Source: Akebia trifoliata (taxonomy: Eukaryota; Streptophyta; Magnoliopsida; Ranunculales; Lardizabalaceae). From it: a DNA stretch of 64,000 nt. The stretch covers positions 39,568,308 through 39,632,307 of the forward strand of contig CM030714.1 of assembly GCA_017979445.1 (NCBI GenBank). The letters are read 5' to 3'. The notes under the pieces were generated by a model that was not told the DNA's origin, searched no databases, and saw only the letters and a program-made list of their open reading frames with translations. A program made the translations under genes and the position numbers. Of this stretch, positions 47,809-59,139 are shown in pieces (the first letter of the stretch is position 1; each line of letters starts with the position of its first letter).

Positions 47809-48144
47809 GGGTCACGTTCAATGGCAAAATTTTTGGCAAAACATTTTTCAAAACTTGAGTTAGAAGTTTTGGAATGGGCTGATTTTTGGTGAGGAGATCA
47901 TCATCACCAAAAATCAGCTCATTCCAAAACTTCTAACCCCATCAAAAACAGTTTACAAAAAATGGACGGTCCACGATTTTTCAACTTGTAAACATGGGTT
48001 AGAAGTTTTGGAATGGGCTGATTTTTGGTGAGGATGATCTCCTCACCGTAGAGATCATCCTCACCAAAAATCAGACCATTCCAAAACTTCTAACTCATGT
48101 TTTGAAAAATGTTTTGCCAAAAAGTTAGCCATTGAACGCTACCC
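47809..48144. mobile_element. Dumbbell foldback MITE unit 3 (type B)
   Basis: 336 bp, bounded by (TA)n on both sides. The left end is GGGTCACGTTCAATGGC and the reversed right end GGGTAGCGTTCAATGGC. Hairpin 1 has lost one half of its stem tip relative to unit 2; hairpin 2 is complete. Confidence 0.85.
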
Positions 48145-48158
48145 TATATATATATATA

Positions 48159-48538
48159 GGGTCCCGTTCGGCACCCTTAGTTTTACCACACACTTTAACA
48201 AACGCGTTTTGTCTTACATGGGTTAGAAGTTTCGGAATGAGCTGATTTTTGGTGAGAATGATCTCTATGGTGAGGAGATCATCCTCACCAAAAATCAGCT
48301 CATTCCAAAACTTCTAACCCCATCAAAAATGATTTACAAAAAATGGACGGTCCACGATTTTTCAACGTGTAAACATGGGGCTAAACATTTCGGAATGGGC
48401 TGATTTTTGGGGAGGATGATCTTCTAATCATAGAGATCATCCTCACCAAAAATCAGCCCATTCCAAAACTTCTAACCCATGTAGGACAAAAAACGTTTGT
48501 TAAAGTGTGTGGTAAAACTTAGGGTGCTGAACATTCCC
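48159..48538. mobile_element. Dumbbell foldback MITE unit 4 (type A)
   Basis: 380 bp, with (TA)n on both sides. The left end is GGGTCCCGTTCGGCACCC and the reversed right end GGGAATGTTCAGCACCC. Two hairpins and the TGGACGGTCCA core are present. Confidence 0.85.
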
Positions 48539-48558
48539 ATATATATAATATATATATA

Positions 48559-48939
48559 GGGTCCCGTTCGCCACCCTTAGTTTTACCACACACTTTAACA
48601 AACGCGTTTTGTCTTACATGGGTTAGAAGTTTCGGAATGAGCTGATTTTTGGTGAGGATGATCTCTATGGTGAGGAGATCATCCTCACCAAAAATCAGCT
48701 CATTCCAAAACTTCTAACCCCATCAAAATTGATTTACAAAAAATGGACGGTCCACGATTTTTCAACGTGTAAACATGGGGCTAAACATTTCGGAATGGGC
48801 TGATTTTTGGGGAGGATGATCTTCTAATCATAGAGATCATCCTCACCAAAAATCAGCTCATTCCAAAACTTCTAACCCATGTAGGACAAAAAACGTTTGT
48901 TAAAGTGTGTGGTAAAACTTAGGGTGCTGAACATTTCCC
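48559..48939. mobile_element. Dumbbell foldback MITE unit 5 (type A)
   Basis: 381 bp and almost identical to unit 4, including the GGCTGATTTTTGGGGAGGAT variant in hairpin 2. This points to local duplication of units 4 and 5 together with a TA spacer rather than two independent insertions. Confidence 0.85.
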
Positions 48940-48960
48940 ATATATATATATATATATATA

Positions 48961-49338
48961 GGGAAATGTTCAGCAACAAACATTTTGACAAACATTTTGG
49001 CAAAACATTTTTCAAAACATGGGTTAGAGGTTTTGGAATGGGCTGATTTTTGGTGAGGATGATCTCTACGGTGAGGAGATCATCCTCACCAAAAATCAGC
49101 CCATTCCAAAACTTCTAACCCCATCAAAAATGATTTACAAAAAATGGACGGTTCACGATTTTTCAACTTGTCAACTGGGGCTAGAAGTTTTGGAATGGGC
49201 TGATTTTTGGTGAGGATAATCTCCTCACCATAGAGATCATCCTCACCAAAAATCAGCTCATTCTGAAACCTCTAACCCATGTTTTGAAAAATGTTTTGCC
49301 AAAATGTTTGTCAAAATGTTTGTTGCTGAACGGGACCC
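48961..49338. mobile_element. Dumbbell foldback MITE unit 6 (type C)
   Basis: 378 bp, with (TA)n on both sides. The arms carry GTTCAGCAACAAACATTTTG and GCAAAACATTTTTCAAAACA. The left end is GGGAAATGTTC and the reversed right end GGGTCCCGTTC. The hairpins and core match the other units. Its arms mix type A end sequence with type B arm sequence. Confidence 0.85.
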
Positions 49339-49633
49339 ATATATATATATATTTCCTTTGGTGGGCCAATGTACAAACCACCTTGAACGTATTCAACAAT
49401 TAAATATAGCCACTTTTGTGTGGAAGAGCAGATAAAGATCCGATATGTGACCTGAGGAGCAAACCCAATCGTCCTTACCATCTCAACTAAACCCTGGTAT
49501 TGAATTTTAATTATGTATATGTATTTACAATCTAACAACAAAATATTACTAAGAACTAGTATATTTAAAAGTTGAAGATGGTGGGTTTAGGGGAGAAAAC
49601 AAACAAGGGTTTTTGGCTTGTGGTTGAAGAAGA
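49339..49633. other. TA run and non-coding flank
   Basis: Closes the foldback cluster with a (TA)n run (49339-49352). No gene seen. Confidence 0.5.
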
Positions 49634-49974
49634 TAGGGCTGTCAATTGATCGAATTAGCTTCAAAATCTAAATCGGATAACTTTCGGTTTGGAGTGATGA
49701 TTTGTATTCTGATATCGAATCAGATCAATCATGTACTGATCCTATAAGGATCCGATCTAATAAAATGCGAGGAAGTATATCAATAATATTAATAATAAAT
49801 TTTGTTTAAGAATGCACAAATTATTTAGATTTTCTATATGAAAACCGTTTGTCAGATCAAAATCTGATCCAATTGTTATTAGATCGGGCTTGGATTGATA
49901 GATTGGATAAGAGTCTGATCTGATCCTTTAGGATGCTACCAAATCAATCCCAATCCGATCCATTGGTAGCCTTA
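49634..49974. mobile_element. hAT-type MITE, 341 bp
   Basis: The ends TAGGGCTGTCAATTGATC and, reversed, TAAGGCTACCAATGGATC are inverted repeats. The flanks GAAGAAGA (49626-49633) and GAAGGAGA (49975-49982) form an 8-bp target duplication with one mismatch. The interior is rich in GATCCGAT / TCTGATCC motifs, like the element at 32178-32701. Confidence 0.8.
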
Positions 49975-49982
49975 GAAGGAGA

Positions 49983-51582
49983 TGGCATTTAGGTCCTTTG
50001 TTATTTTATTTTCTAAAAGAAGATGGGGGTCAAAGGTATATGATTAGTTTAAGACACATGATTTTATCTCAAATACTTACAAAGAGTCGTGCTAGAATGA
50101 CCTCAACGGGGGACATCATGACGTGGTGGTGCACGCATGTCAATAGATGCGTTTTACTTGTAATTCGGAGAAAACATATCTATGAGCATGCGCGCGCCAC
50201 CACATCAAGATGTCCCTTGTGTGTCCCACACTGAGGTCACTCCAGCATTAATCAATTAGAAACCTTGGATGGGTTTCTCATAAAATTACCATTTGTTTCC
50301 TAGGGTAAAAAAAAACCCTCCCTAGTTGATAATTAAGAGGGTCAAAGTGTGTCAATGGGTCATTTTTGGTTGAGTCCGACTAGCCTTACTAACTTAGTAA
50401 GGAAAAAAAAAGCATTACAAAGGCCCATCCACCATCAAAATAAAATCTCGAGATTTTCTTTTTACAGTAGATGAGGCCTTTGTTATACGACTTAAATTGT
50501 CCGACCCTAGGGTTGGATTGACAAAATCATACTATTAGTATTTGTCTCACAATTTTTTCAAGTATTGGTGAAAATTGCGAGTCCTATAGAAGATTAGTGT
50601 AACACCAAAAAGGGGGAAATTGGAATCCCACCTAAGACACAAGATTCTACTTTCCCATTGCAACTAATCTCTCTACTATTTAGTAAAATTCTAAGCTTAA
50701 GTTAAAAAACTAAGTTCCATTTCTGCCACCAAATTAAAAAAATTCCAACGTTTTTTGAATTTTGTCTTCTGTTTATGATTTAAAACAATACTTTAGTGGC
50801 ACAATAATTAAATGTGTCAAAACGGGTTGATGTCTCTAACCTAAACATGACCCATTTAATCATCATGGTAGATGGGTTGACACTATTGTGACCCAAATCC
50901 AATTAAACTTGACCCAAACCCACTAATTTCTTGTGGTTTTTGAGTCGTGTTACATTGCTACTCATATGAGTAAAGTTGGAGGGATATTATTGAAAATGAG
51001 TAGAAGGGAAAAAGCAACAAAGTTATGGTTATTCTTGAAAGGTGGAGAAGAGAAAAGATAATAAAATTTTCCTCGACATACTTTATTTATGAGGATAAAG
51101 ATTGAGATGAAAGGGCAAGGCAACAATTGTGTTTTATTGCATAGATTTTAAAATGTAGGAAAATATCAAATCATATACAATATAAAAAGAGAATGATAAA
51201 ATAAATCGATTCACGTCACATGACTCATGTCTTCCTTGATATTGTTTGAGATCAGGACCATTTAGGTACAAGTCTAGTATTTATGGTCATTAATCAACTA
51301 GAAAAATCCAAGAACTTGCGTAGCAATCCAATGGTTTAGATGATGAACATGTACACCACCACATGTAGTAGAGAGATTCACAACATTCTCACTTTTTTTT
51401 TTGTTTCTTTCCTTTAAATTGCTTTCACCCAAAACCAAAGCACCACTGGCATGTTTTCCCTTATATTGAAACAAAAGTTGTGCCAATTCCATCCAAATCT
51501 AACATTTTCTCCATTATTATAACAAAGGAAAATGTTGCATTGACTTCCTTGAACCCTGCGTACAACATTGTGCTGATGTGGC
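49983..51582. other. Non-coding stretch
   Basis: No gene recognised. A GGGTCA / GACCCA-rich piece (about 50810-50935) resembles hAT MITE interiors, but I could not define its ends. Confidence 0.45.
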
Positions 51583-52206
51583 AATGGGTACATAACCATA
51601 GATTCTTTTGTGTGAGATATGAGTGAAAAAATCAAGAATTTTGATAATATAATGCTTTTTTTGGCACACTCCCCTGACGCCCATTTCTCTCTTTTGCTCA
51701 TAGTGAAAAAAAGAAACTTTCTGATTTGATCACCTTGTACCATTCAAAAACATGATTTGATGAAATGGGGTTGTAGAGTAAAATTATATGAACTTAAAAC
51801 AAAGAAAATTAAGAAATAGTTAATTATCACCGTTGGATTTTATTTTTAGATTTGGGTGCTTGTTAGCCATCTGTTTTCAACACCTTGGATCAAGCTCGAA
51901 AAACAAGGTTTTTTTTCTTTTGAATATACATATTTTCATGAAATCTAGAAGGCTGTGTTGTTGGATTGTCCATGCGATAATCAATGTGGTCCCAATGACC
52001 CTTTCAAGATTCGAAATCTTAAAATATAAGTCGCCAGCAAAGGACTTGCAGGCAAAAGAGAGAAGTTTTCTCTTTATTGCTGATGTCATTCACACCACAT
52101 GTCAAATGTCTGTTGGGCTGTGAGCAAAGATGTTAGGGGGCGTCAAGGGTGTGCGTCAAAATGGACGTTATATTATCAACACTAATAAATCAATGGTTTT
52201 GTACGT
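51583..52206. mobile_element. Probable MITE with ~100-bp inverted arms, about 620 bp
   Basis: The left arm ATAACCATAGATT...TGATAATATAATG...ACTCCCCTGACGCCC pairs with the reversed right arm AAAACCATTGATT...TGATAATATAACG...CACCCTTGACGCCC. The ACCATAGATTCTTTTGTGTG piece resembles the arms of the hairpin MITEs near 41.8-42.1 kb. No clear target duplication. Confidence 0.55.
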
Positions 52207-52689
52207 GCAGTCTTGAGCGCAGTGTCCAAGGAAATCGCTTTCCTGATCTTATTTTTTAATCATCACCTTTTAACCCAAATAATCACATGATCTTTGATTT
52301 TCTATTTCATGAGAATAAATCTTAAATATAAATGATCTTGAACACATTTTGGAGTTGAATATTTTAATAAATTTATGATTAGTTTTGTCAAGTACTCCAT
52401 TGAGTCAAGTAACTGATTCGATCAATTTCCAATCAATTCTGTGTTAGAAATAAAACCTTGAGGAAAATGTATGTGAACCATTGTGGAAAAGGAATGCTAG
52501 CTCTTCATATATAAATTGACAAGTTTCCTTGAAAAGTTCTTAAATCTTTTTGATATCTAAAAGTTTGCAAACAGGTAACATTCCCCTTAACCTCAGTCTT
52601 CTTTTATAGATTAATGAAAAAAGTACCTAAAAATTCTTGATGTTTCTTCCCAAAATTACTGTCATCTTCACATTGCCTTCTAGTTGAAC
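52207..52689. other. Non-coding stretch
   Basis: No gene or repeat recognised. Confidence 0.45.
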
Positions 52690-52691
52690 GT

Positions 52692-52974
52692 GTACTACAA
52701 GAGATTTGGTCTATAATGGTAGATTTTTCTGCTTCTAAAGGGTGCAATATCCACCACAATAGCCCATAGCGATAGAAAAGAAATTCGTTTTTGTTTTGGC
52801 CGTCGTTATGTTTGTCGTAATACGTTTATAGAGGCAGAATATTTTCGTTGCTAAAAACTGTGGTTTTAACAAAATTTTGACCTATAACAAGGGATTTATT
52901 CGTTGCTATAGACTGTACTTTCAAAAAAAAATCTTTCTATAGCAACAGAAATATTCAATGCTGAAAACGCCGTC
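52692..52974 (+). mobile_element. CACTA-like element terminus with subterminal repeats
   Basis: Starts near TACTACAAGAGATTTGG (CACTA elements usually begin CACTACAAGAAA). It is followed by repeated short motifs in both orientations: CTATAGCAACAGAAATATT, GCGATAGAAAAGAAATTCG, TTCGTTGCTATAGAC and TTCGTTGCTAAAAAC. Such subterminal repeats are typical of CACTA (En/Spm) ends. The other end was not found. The sequence is cut at about 52975 by a 1448-bp repeat. Confidence 0.45.
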
Positions 52975-54422
52975 GATTCGTGGGTTGTGGATCTATTTTT
53001 TTGGGTGTTGGGAGTTGCCACCTAGTTTTTTAGGTCTAGGAACCAAATACTGACTCTAACAAATAAAACGCAAATCTACAAAGAGAATAGGTCCGGGGAT
53101 AACGTTACAGGGTTGGAAGGTGTTAGGCACTAACCCCGTTCGGCAAACGTCGGTCTCTACTATTTCTCAAAAAAGATTAAAATTGCTAAAAGACCTAAAC
53201 CCATTAAAAAAATAAGAAGTGTTTGTTCCTTTAGAACTGGCGGAGAGACTCCTCCTATGAGATTTCTTGCTTTGTTTCCATCATTGGATTTACTTCTAAT
53301 CTCTAAGTTGAGGTATCTAGAACTAAGTGTTTTATGTATTTTTTTGAAGGGTTTCTGGATATTTTTGAAAGGTTTCCTAGGTATTTTTTGAGTAAAAGTT
53401 GGGGTTTTGATGATAGGTAGGGGGTTAGGACTTCAAAATTAGGGGTTTGAAGAAGGTTAGGAAGACTTTTTGACTTACTTTTTCTAGGGTTTATTTTGAC
53501 TTACAAAATTAGGTTGTGGAGGCTCTATATTTATAGAGTTTTTTTGGGTAGAGTTGGTGTTGGATTAGGTCTCTTAGGATAAGGTGAATTAGGGTTTTAA
53601 ATTAGGATTTTTAATCTTGCGTACAATGAAAGAATATATTTTTAAATTTTTTGAAAAATCCCTTAATTATTTCTTTAATTCTTTGGGCCCCCGGAAGGAG
53701 AGGTCATTTAATAAATATCAAGGGGGCTCCACTTAAATAAATGGGCAATCACCTAAAATTTTTCCTGAGGGTTTGATTGATTGATTTTCTTTATTAAAAA
53801 TTATAATTTTATTAAGATTTCACTTTACATTAATTAATTTTTTATTTATTAATTTCCAAATTTAAAATTTTTAAAATTGGAAAATTACAGTTTTGCCCCC
53901 GAAGGGGACTTTTGTGTTGAGGAGTCATTTTTCGATGTTTTGAAATTGGTTTTTCGTAAAGAGTTCGATGGGATTATGGTTTGTGTCATTTATGAATTTT
54001 TTGGCATGAAATGATTGTGAACACTATGAGGGGCATTTTCGTAATTTTATCGAATTTGGTGGAAATTGACGGAATGATTTATTTGATTTTACTTTGTTAT
54101 TTTATATGTTCGAAAGGATTTTCCTAAGCGTGATGTGGGATCTAAGGATGTTTTGATGTTAGGGGTAATTTGGTCATTTTTTAGAGATTTTATCGTAAAA
54201 CTTCTTTTTGTCTGAAAAATGATGATTTCTATGTTGTGAGTCATATTTTCTTAGCGTAGTGTGATTTTTAAAGTTTTTTTTGCTTGAGATACCTCATCTG
54301 AATTTATGAAACATATCTAGTAATAAATAAAAAACATTGGAACATTCATCCATCATTGGGAACCGTCACAATCAGATTGATGAGTTGATTAATCAGGCGT
54401 ATGCAAACATGGGGTGTTTACA
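52975..54422 (+). repeat. LTR-like repeat, first copy (1448 bp)
   Basis: Homologous along its length to 55122-56569 and exactly as long by my boundaries. Shared landmarks: a CACCTAGTTTT segment, GTCCGGGGATAACGTTACAG against GTCTGGGGATCACATTACGG, GGAAGGTGTTAGGCACTAA, GGCATGAAATGATTGTG, and the end GGGGTGTTTACA. No coding frame. It resembles the LTR of a plant Ty3/Gypsy family, but no PBS follows. Confidence 0.6.
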
Positions 54423-55121
54423 GACGCTAGAAAAAATTTTCATTTAAAAAAAATATTTATTGTCCAACAAAGCAATCAAGCATCAACCAAACACCTATAA
54501 CTTGAGCTCCTCTTGTGAATTGGTAGTAATTCATAAAAAAATGTTTGGGTGGGGGAGGCGATCAACTTGAAGTAGAAAATTCTATTCACCATGGAATAAA
54601 AGGAAGTTTGTACAATCTTTAGAAAACAATCAAATTCAATAATATATTGATGACTAGCCACACTACAAGTGGTGTAGTTTCCTACTTAATTATTTTTAAT
54701 AGTTGGCCAATCATCTTTAGATGTTACAAAAAAGTATGAGAAATGTAGTAGGGCAGTGAATTGGAAACAAGAGAGAATAAATAGTAGTATAATAAAATAT
54801 AAAAAATAAAAATTTTAAAAAAATTTACTTCCAAAACTTTATAACTCAATTACATGATATGCATCATCATCTATGGATAGCATGTTGTTTCTATCATATG
54901 AAATGATAGTTGTAATATAAACATTTTTTTTGAAAAAACAAAACATACTGAAGGGAAATGAGATGGAGTCCATGAAAGCCTCAGAGCAAGTCCTGCATCC
55001 TACATCACACACATGGCCAATACATTGGTAAGCATAGATGTGTTAAAAAACCATATATACGATGCAGGACATAGCTCAAATACATAATGGAAATTAAAAA
55101 AATTTAACAGAAAGTGCCCTT
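54423..55121. other. 699-bp spacer between the two LTR-like repeats
   Basis: AT-rich and non-coding. No PBS next to the left repeat and no clear polypurine tract before the right one. Confidence 0.5.
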
Positions 55122-56569
55122 GATCCGTGGGTGCCGATTACTTTTTTTTTTTCGGGAGTCATCACCTAGTTTTACATTCTAGGAACAGAAATATGACTTT
55201 AACCGGAAAAAAAGTACTGAACTACAAAAAAAATGGGTCTGGGGATCACATTACGGGATTTGAAGGTGTTAAGGCACCAATCCTGCCCAGTAAACGCCGA
55301 TTTCTACTTTTTTCAAAAGTTTTACATTGCTAGAAAAGATGGCCTAAAAATTAAAATAAAAAAAATCACCTTTTTTACCTAGGTATTTATGACGGTTGAT
55401 TCTCTCAGAATTGGTGGAGAGCGTTCCTTGTGTGAATCTTCCTATTTTTGTTTCAGTCGTTAGATCTGTTTTCGATATCTAAGATAAGGTTTTCTCATCC
55501 TAGATTTTAATATTTTTTGACTTTTCGAGGTATTTTGAGAATTTTTAGATATTTTTTAGGTAAAAAATAGGATTTGGGTGTTAGGTATGGACTAGAAGCT
55601 TCAGATTTAGGGTTTTAGACAATCTTGAGAAAGTATTTGGCCTCTCTTTCCTATGATTTTTCTTGAACAACGAATTTAAGTGATGGAAGCTTATTTTTAA
55701 AGAACTTTTTAGGAGATTAGGATTTTGAATTTTGAATTTTGACTTACGTAGAATGATAATTTTTTAATTTTTGGAGAACCCCCACTGGAGGGTTCTTTAT
55801 TAAATTATATTTTTAATTGTTTAGGACCTTCGGTGGAGGGTTCTTTATTAAATATCATGTGCGACCCATTTAAATAAATGGCCCACCACTTAAAATTTGA
55901 CCCATGGGTTTGATTAATTAATTTTATTTGTTTAAAATTTTTAATTTAATTTATTAAGATTTCACTTTACGTTAATTGATGTTTTAATTATTAGTTTCAA
56001 AATTTTGAATTTTAGGGTTGGAAAATTACAATTTTACTTTCAAAAAAGATTTTTACGTTGAGAGGTTGTTTTTAATGTTTTGAAATCAATTTTTCGTAAG
56101 GAATTCAATGAGGGTATCATTTTTTGTCACTTATGGTTTTTTGGCGTGAAATGATTGTGGACCCTATGAGGGCGTTTTTGTAATTTTGTCAAATTTTGTG
56201 AAAATTGGTGAAATAGTTTATTTGATTTTAATTTGTTGTTTTATGTGTTCGAAATGGTTTTCCTAAGTGTAATATAGGCTCTGAGGATGTTTTCATGTTT
56301 ATGGGTATTTTGGTAATTTGATCATTTTTTTAATGATTTTTCTTGTAAAATTTCTTTTTGTCTCAAAATGATGATTTCTATATTTTGGGTAAAATTTTCC
56401 TAGCGTAGCGTGCTTTCTAAAGTTTCCTTATTTGAAATATCTCATCTGAATTTCTCAAACATATTTAGTAACAACAGAAAATATTGGAATATTCATCCAT
56501 CATTAGGAATTGTTACAATCGGGTTGACAAGTTGATTAATTAGCCAAGTGTAGAAATGGGGTGTCTACA
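55122..56569 (+). repeat. LTR-like repeat, second copy (1448 bp)
   Basis: Same orientation as the first copy and substantially diverged. Ends GGGGTGTCTACA. Confidence 0.6.
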
Positions 56570-58028
56570 CTAACCCTTGACTAAATGCCTTTAGTTAGAT
56601 TACTTGCATTGAATTTTTACCGAAAGATAAGTGTAGTATGGCATTAAATACATGAAACTTTTGTGTCTCGAACCCAATGCCCAACTTTTTCCACCAACTG
56701 AATGTTCAGGATTGGTGCACTATGTTGATTAGTTTAGGATTTGTAATCATTAGGTCCCAGGCACTTGAAATTGAATAACAAGAAAAGCAGATGCCATCTA
56801 ATGCGATAAACAAGTTGGGCAGGTCAGTATTTTGTTGTACATAGAAGGATTATAATGTTATATCCAATTGTGGTAGATAGTGCCCATGTGTGTGATAATA
56901 CATAAATCTGTTTGGCCTACCTTTTATGCTCCATTTGGAGCACTACCAATGCATATCTGAACATGTGAGCCAACAAGTTTTTCAAGCAACGAAGTTTCCA
57001 AAAAAAAAAAAAAAAAAACAATATGTGCAGCAAATGATAATACGCCATCAACAAATAAACGCTTGAATCTACCAAACATAATCGATTCAAATCATACTAA
57101 CCAGTTATGTATGTGAGCACCATCAGTTTGATCTAGATATGCATTGCAAGCAAATGTGTGCCAATGAAAATTAGTACTAGAAAATATTCACCCCAGAATA
57201 ACTGATCTTGTTAACACCATGGAACATATTCACCAACTCTAAAAAGGAAAAAGTACCTTTAGATTTTAAGGGAAAAATATGAAACCTCATTGAAAAGTAT
57301 GCCACTAAACTATTATAGAGGTTAGAAAAATACCCGAGCTTAATATGAACTGACCATCGTCAAATCTCATGGTGGCATGCACCAGACATCTGAGTGGAGT
57401 CATATTGGGTGTATTCAGGCCGTGGTAATTGAACTCATGAAATTATTGTCAAAAAATTTATTTTGAAAATTGGAACTAGAAGGAATCCTTCTTTAAGAAA
57501 TTCTTGTGTTGATTAATCAATGAATGATTTTTAGATACTTTATAAGGAATACATACATATAATTAATACATGTATTCTACTTTTTCTAGTTGCTTCTTTA
57601 GTCTGATCGACCCCTCTCAATGTCTTCCCACAAACAAGTCAAAACATAAGGCATGTTAATGTTGTGAACCAAAAAAATTTAAAAACAGTCCCACAACATA
57701 TCAAAGGTGTAACAGTTATTGTACACTTAATTCTCTGTATTCTAGGATCCTAAATTCAAATACAAACTTATCCAATAAAGGAGATGAGATTAACATAACC
57801 AACAAACAAGCAATAATTGTTTTGTTTTCTTTATATTCCTTACACTCTTAAATATCAAGGTAAAGATCTTAGGAACTACACAAATTTACATGGAGTACTT
57901 CACATAGTTTCGACAATATAACAGAGTTGTTCCCTCACTTATTCTACACATTAAATGAAGTATATGTGGGAGAAAGACAACATCTTAGGTTGGGATTCTA
58001 TAGGCATTTTGGAAATGGGTTGTCTTAC
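56570..58028. other. Non-coding stretch
   Basis: A long A run (57001-57018). No coding region recognised. Confidence 0.45.
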
Positions 58029-58088
58029 CTTCACTAGAGAGCTTTGCGATTCTTTCTGTTTCTGTGGGATGGGATTGTCATCATCACA
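58029..58088 (-). CDS. Candidate 60-nt internal exon, unrecognised gene
   Basis: On the minus strand a TTTTTTTCAG acceptor precedes an open 60-nt segment (reading CDDDNPIPQKQKESQSSLVK), followed by a GAAG/GTAAGA donor. Good splice signals on both sides and an open polar frame make it a candidate exon. I cannot link it to a protein family or reliably to other exons. Confidence 0.25.
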
Positions 58089-58859
58089 CTGAAAAAAAGA
58101 GGGAGCTAACTTAAGAACTTTGCAGTGAAAGAAAACAAAAACAACCTATATAGCTGCGTTGCAATTTTTCATGATTCTTTAGAAATAATTATGAATCTTC
58201 TTGTAGCCACAAATAATAAATAACTACTGAGACCGAGAAATGGACACTCTAGAAAATTAGAATGACATAAATTCACTCCACCTGAGACTTATAAACAGGC
58301 TATAGCGTACTCAACCAGCTATGACGTAAAAAATGAAAAGAAGTTGCTCAGGTGATTCATCAACATACAAACACAAAATGGACAATCTTAAAAATTAGAA
58401 TGACATGTATGTTACATCCTATTGAAATTATAAGTTTCTATATCATACTATTAATGGTTTTGTAAAGCAATACAAATTATAGTTAAGGTAGTGTGTTTAC
58501 CCCAAAATTAGAACAAACTATGGTTGGCAAAACCTCTTCTCTAACACCAAAATAAATGTCCATAAAAGATAGTTTGATGGAGCACGTTAGATAGAGAGAT
58601 TTCTTCTTATTTCTTAGCTCTATTCAGAGTCTTGGATTGTATACCATAGGACGTGATATCTCACTTCAAGAATTGGTTGAACCTTGGAACAAGATTTGGA
58701 GTGGTCAAGAGAGTTATGCGGAGCATAGCTTAATTTTCTATCTATTGGGGTATTTCAATGGAAAAACTCATGTTTTTGTAAATAAGGGGCAATCCATCCC
58801 TGATGATCATCTCCATATCAGAGTTTATGTTCTTTTTGTGTAAAATCTATAAGGAATTC

Positions 58860-59051
58860 AAGGTTTGTATTTTTTTATTTTTGAAAAACTGTTAGGGTGA
58901 TGGGATTGAGTTTGTAAAATTTTCTTAAGACCCTTATACTTAAAGGTCCCTTTTCCTTGATCTCAAGCTCCCTTGTATCTTTATATGGCCATTTAGAACT
59001 TTCCTTGTATTAAAGAAATTTTTTCTTCACCCATCAAAAAAAAAGGAGAAA
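58860..59051 (+). mobile_element. LINE 3' UTR remnant
   Basis: T-rich tail sequence (CTTGTATTAAAGAAATTTTT, then CACCCATCAAAAAAAAA), like the other plus-strand LINE ends in the window. The 68-codon frame upstream at 58637-58843 is unassigned. Confidence 0.45.
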
Positions 59052-59139
59052 GAGAGAGAAGGCACAATTCAGGAGCATCCCTACAAAACCAACAATAGAA
59101 GTCTTGATTAGGCTATAAATTTACACTACTCTGACCAAG

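Noticed and set aside
46934..49541. Open frames inside the foldback cluster
   Set aside because: They translate hairpin stems in both orientations (repeating the same peptide fragments) and have no independent support.
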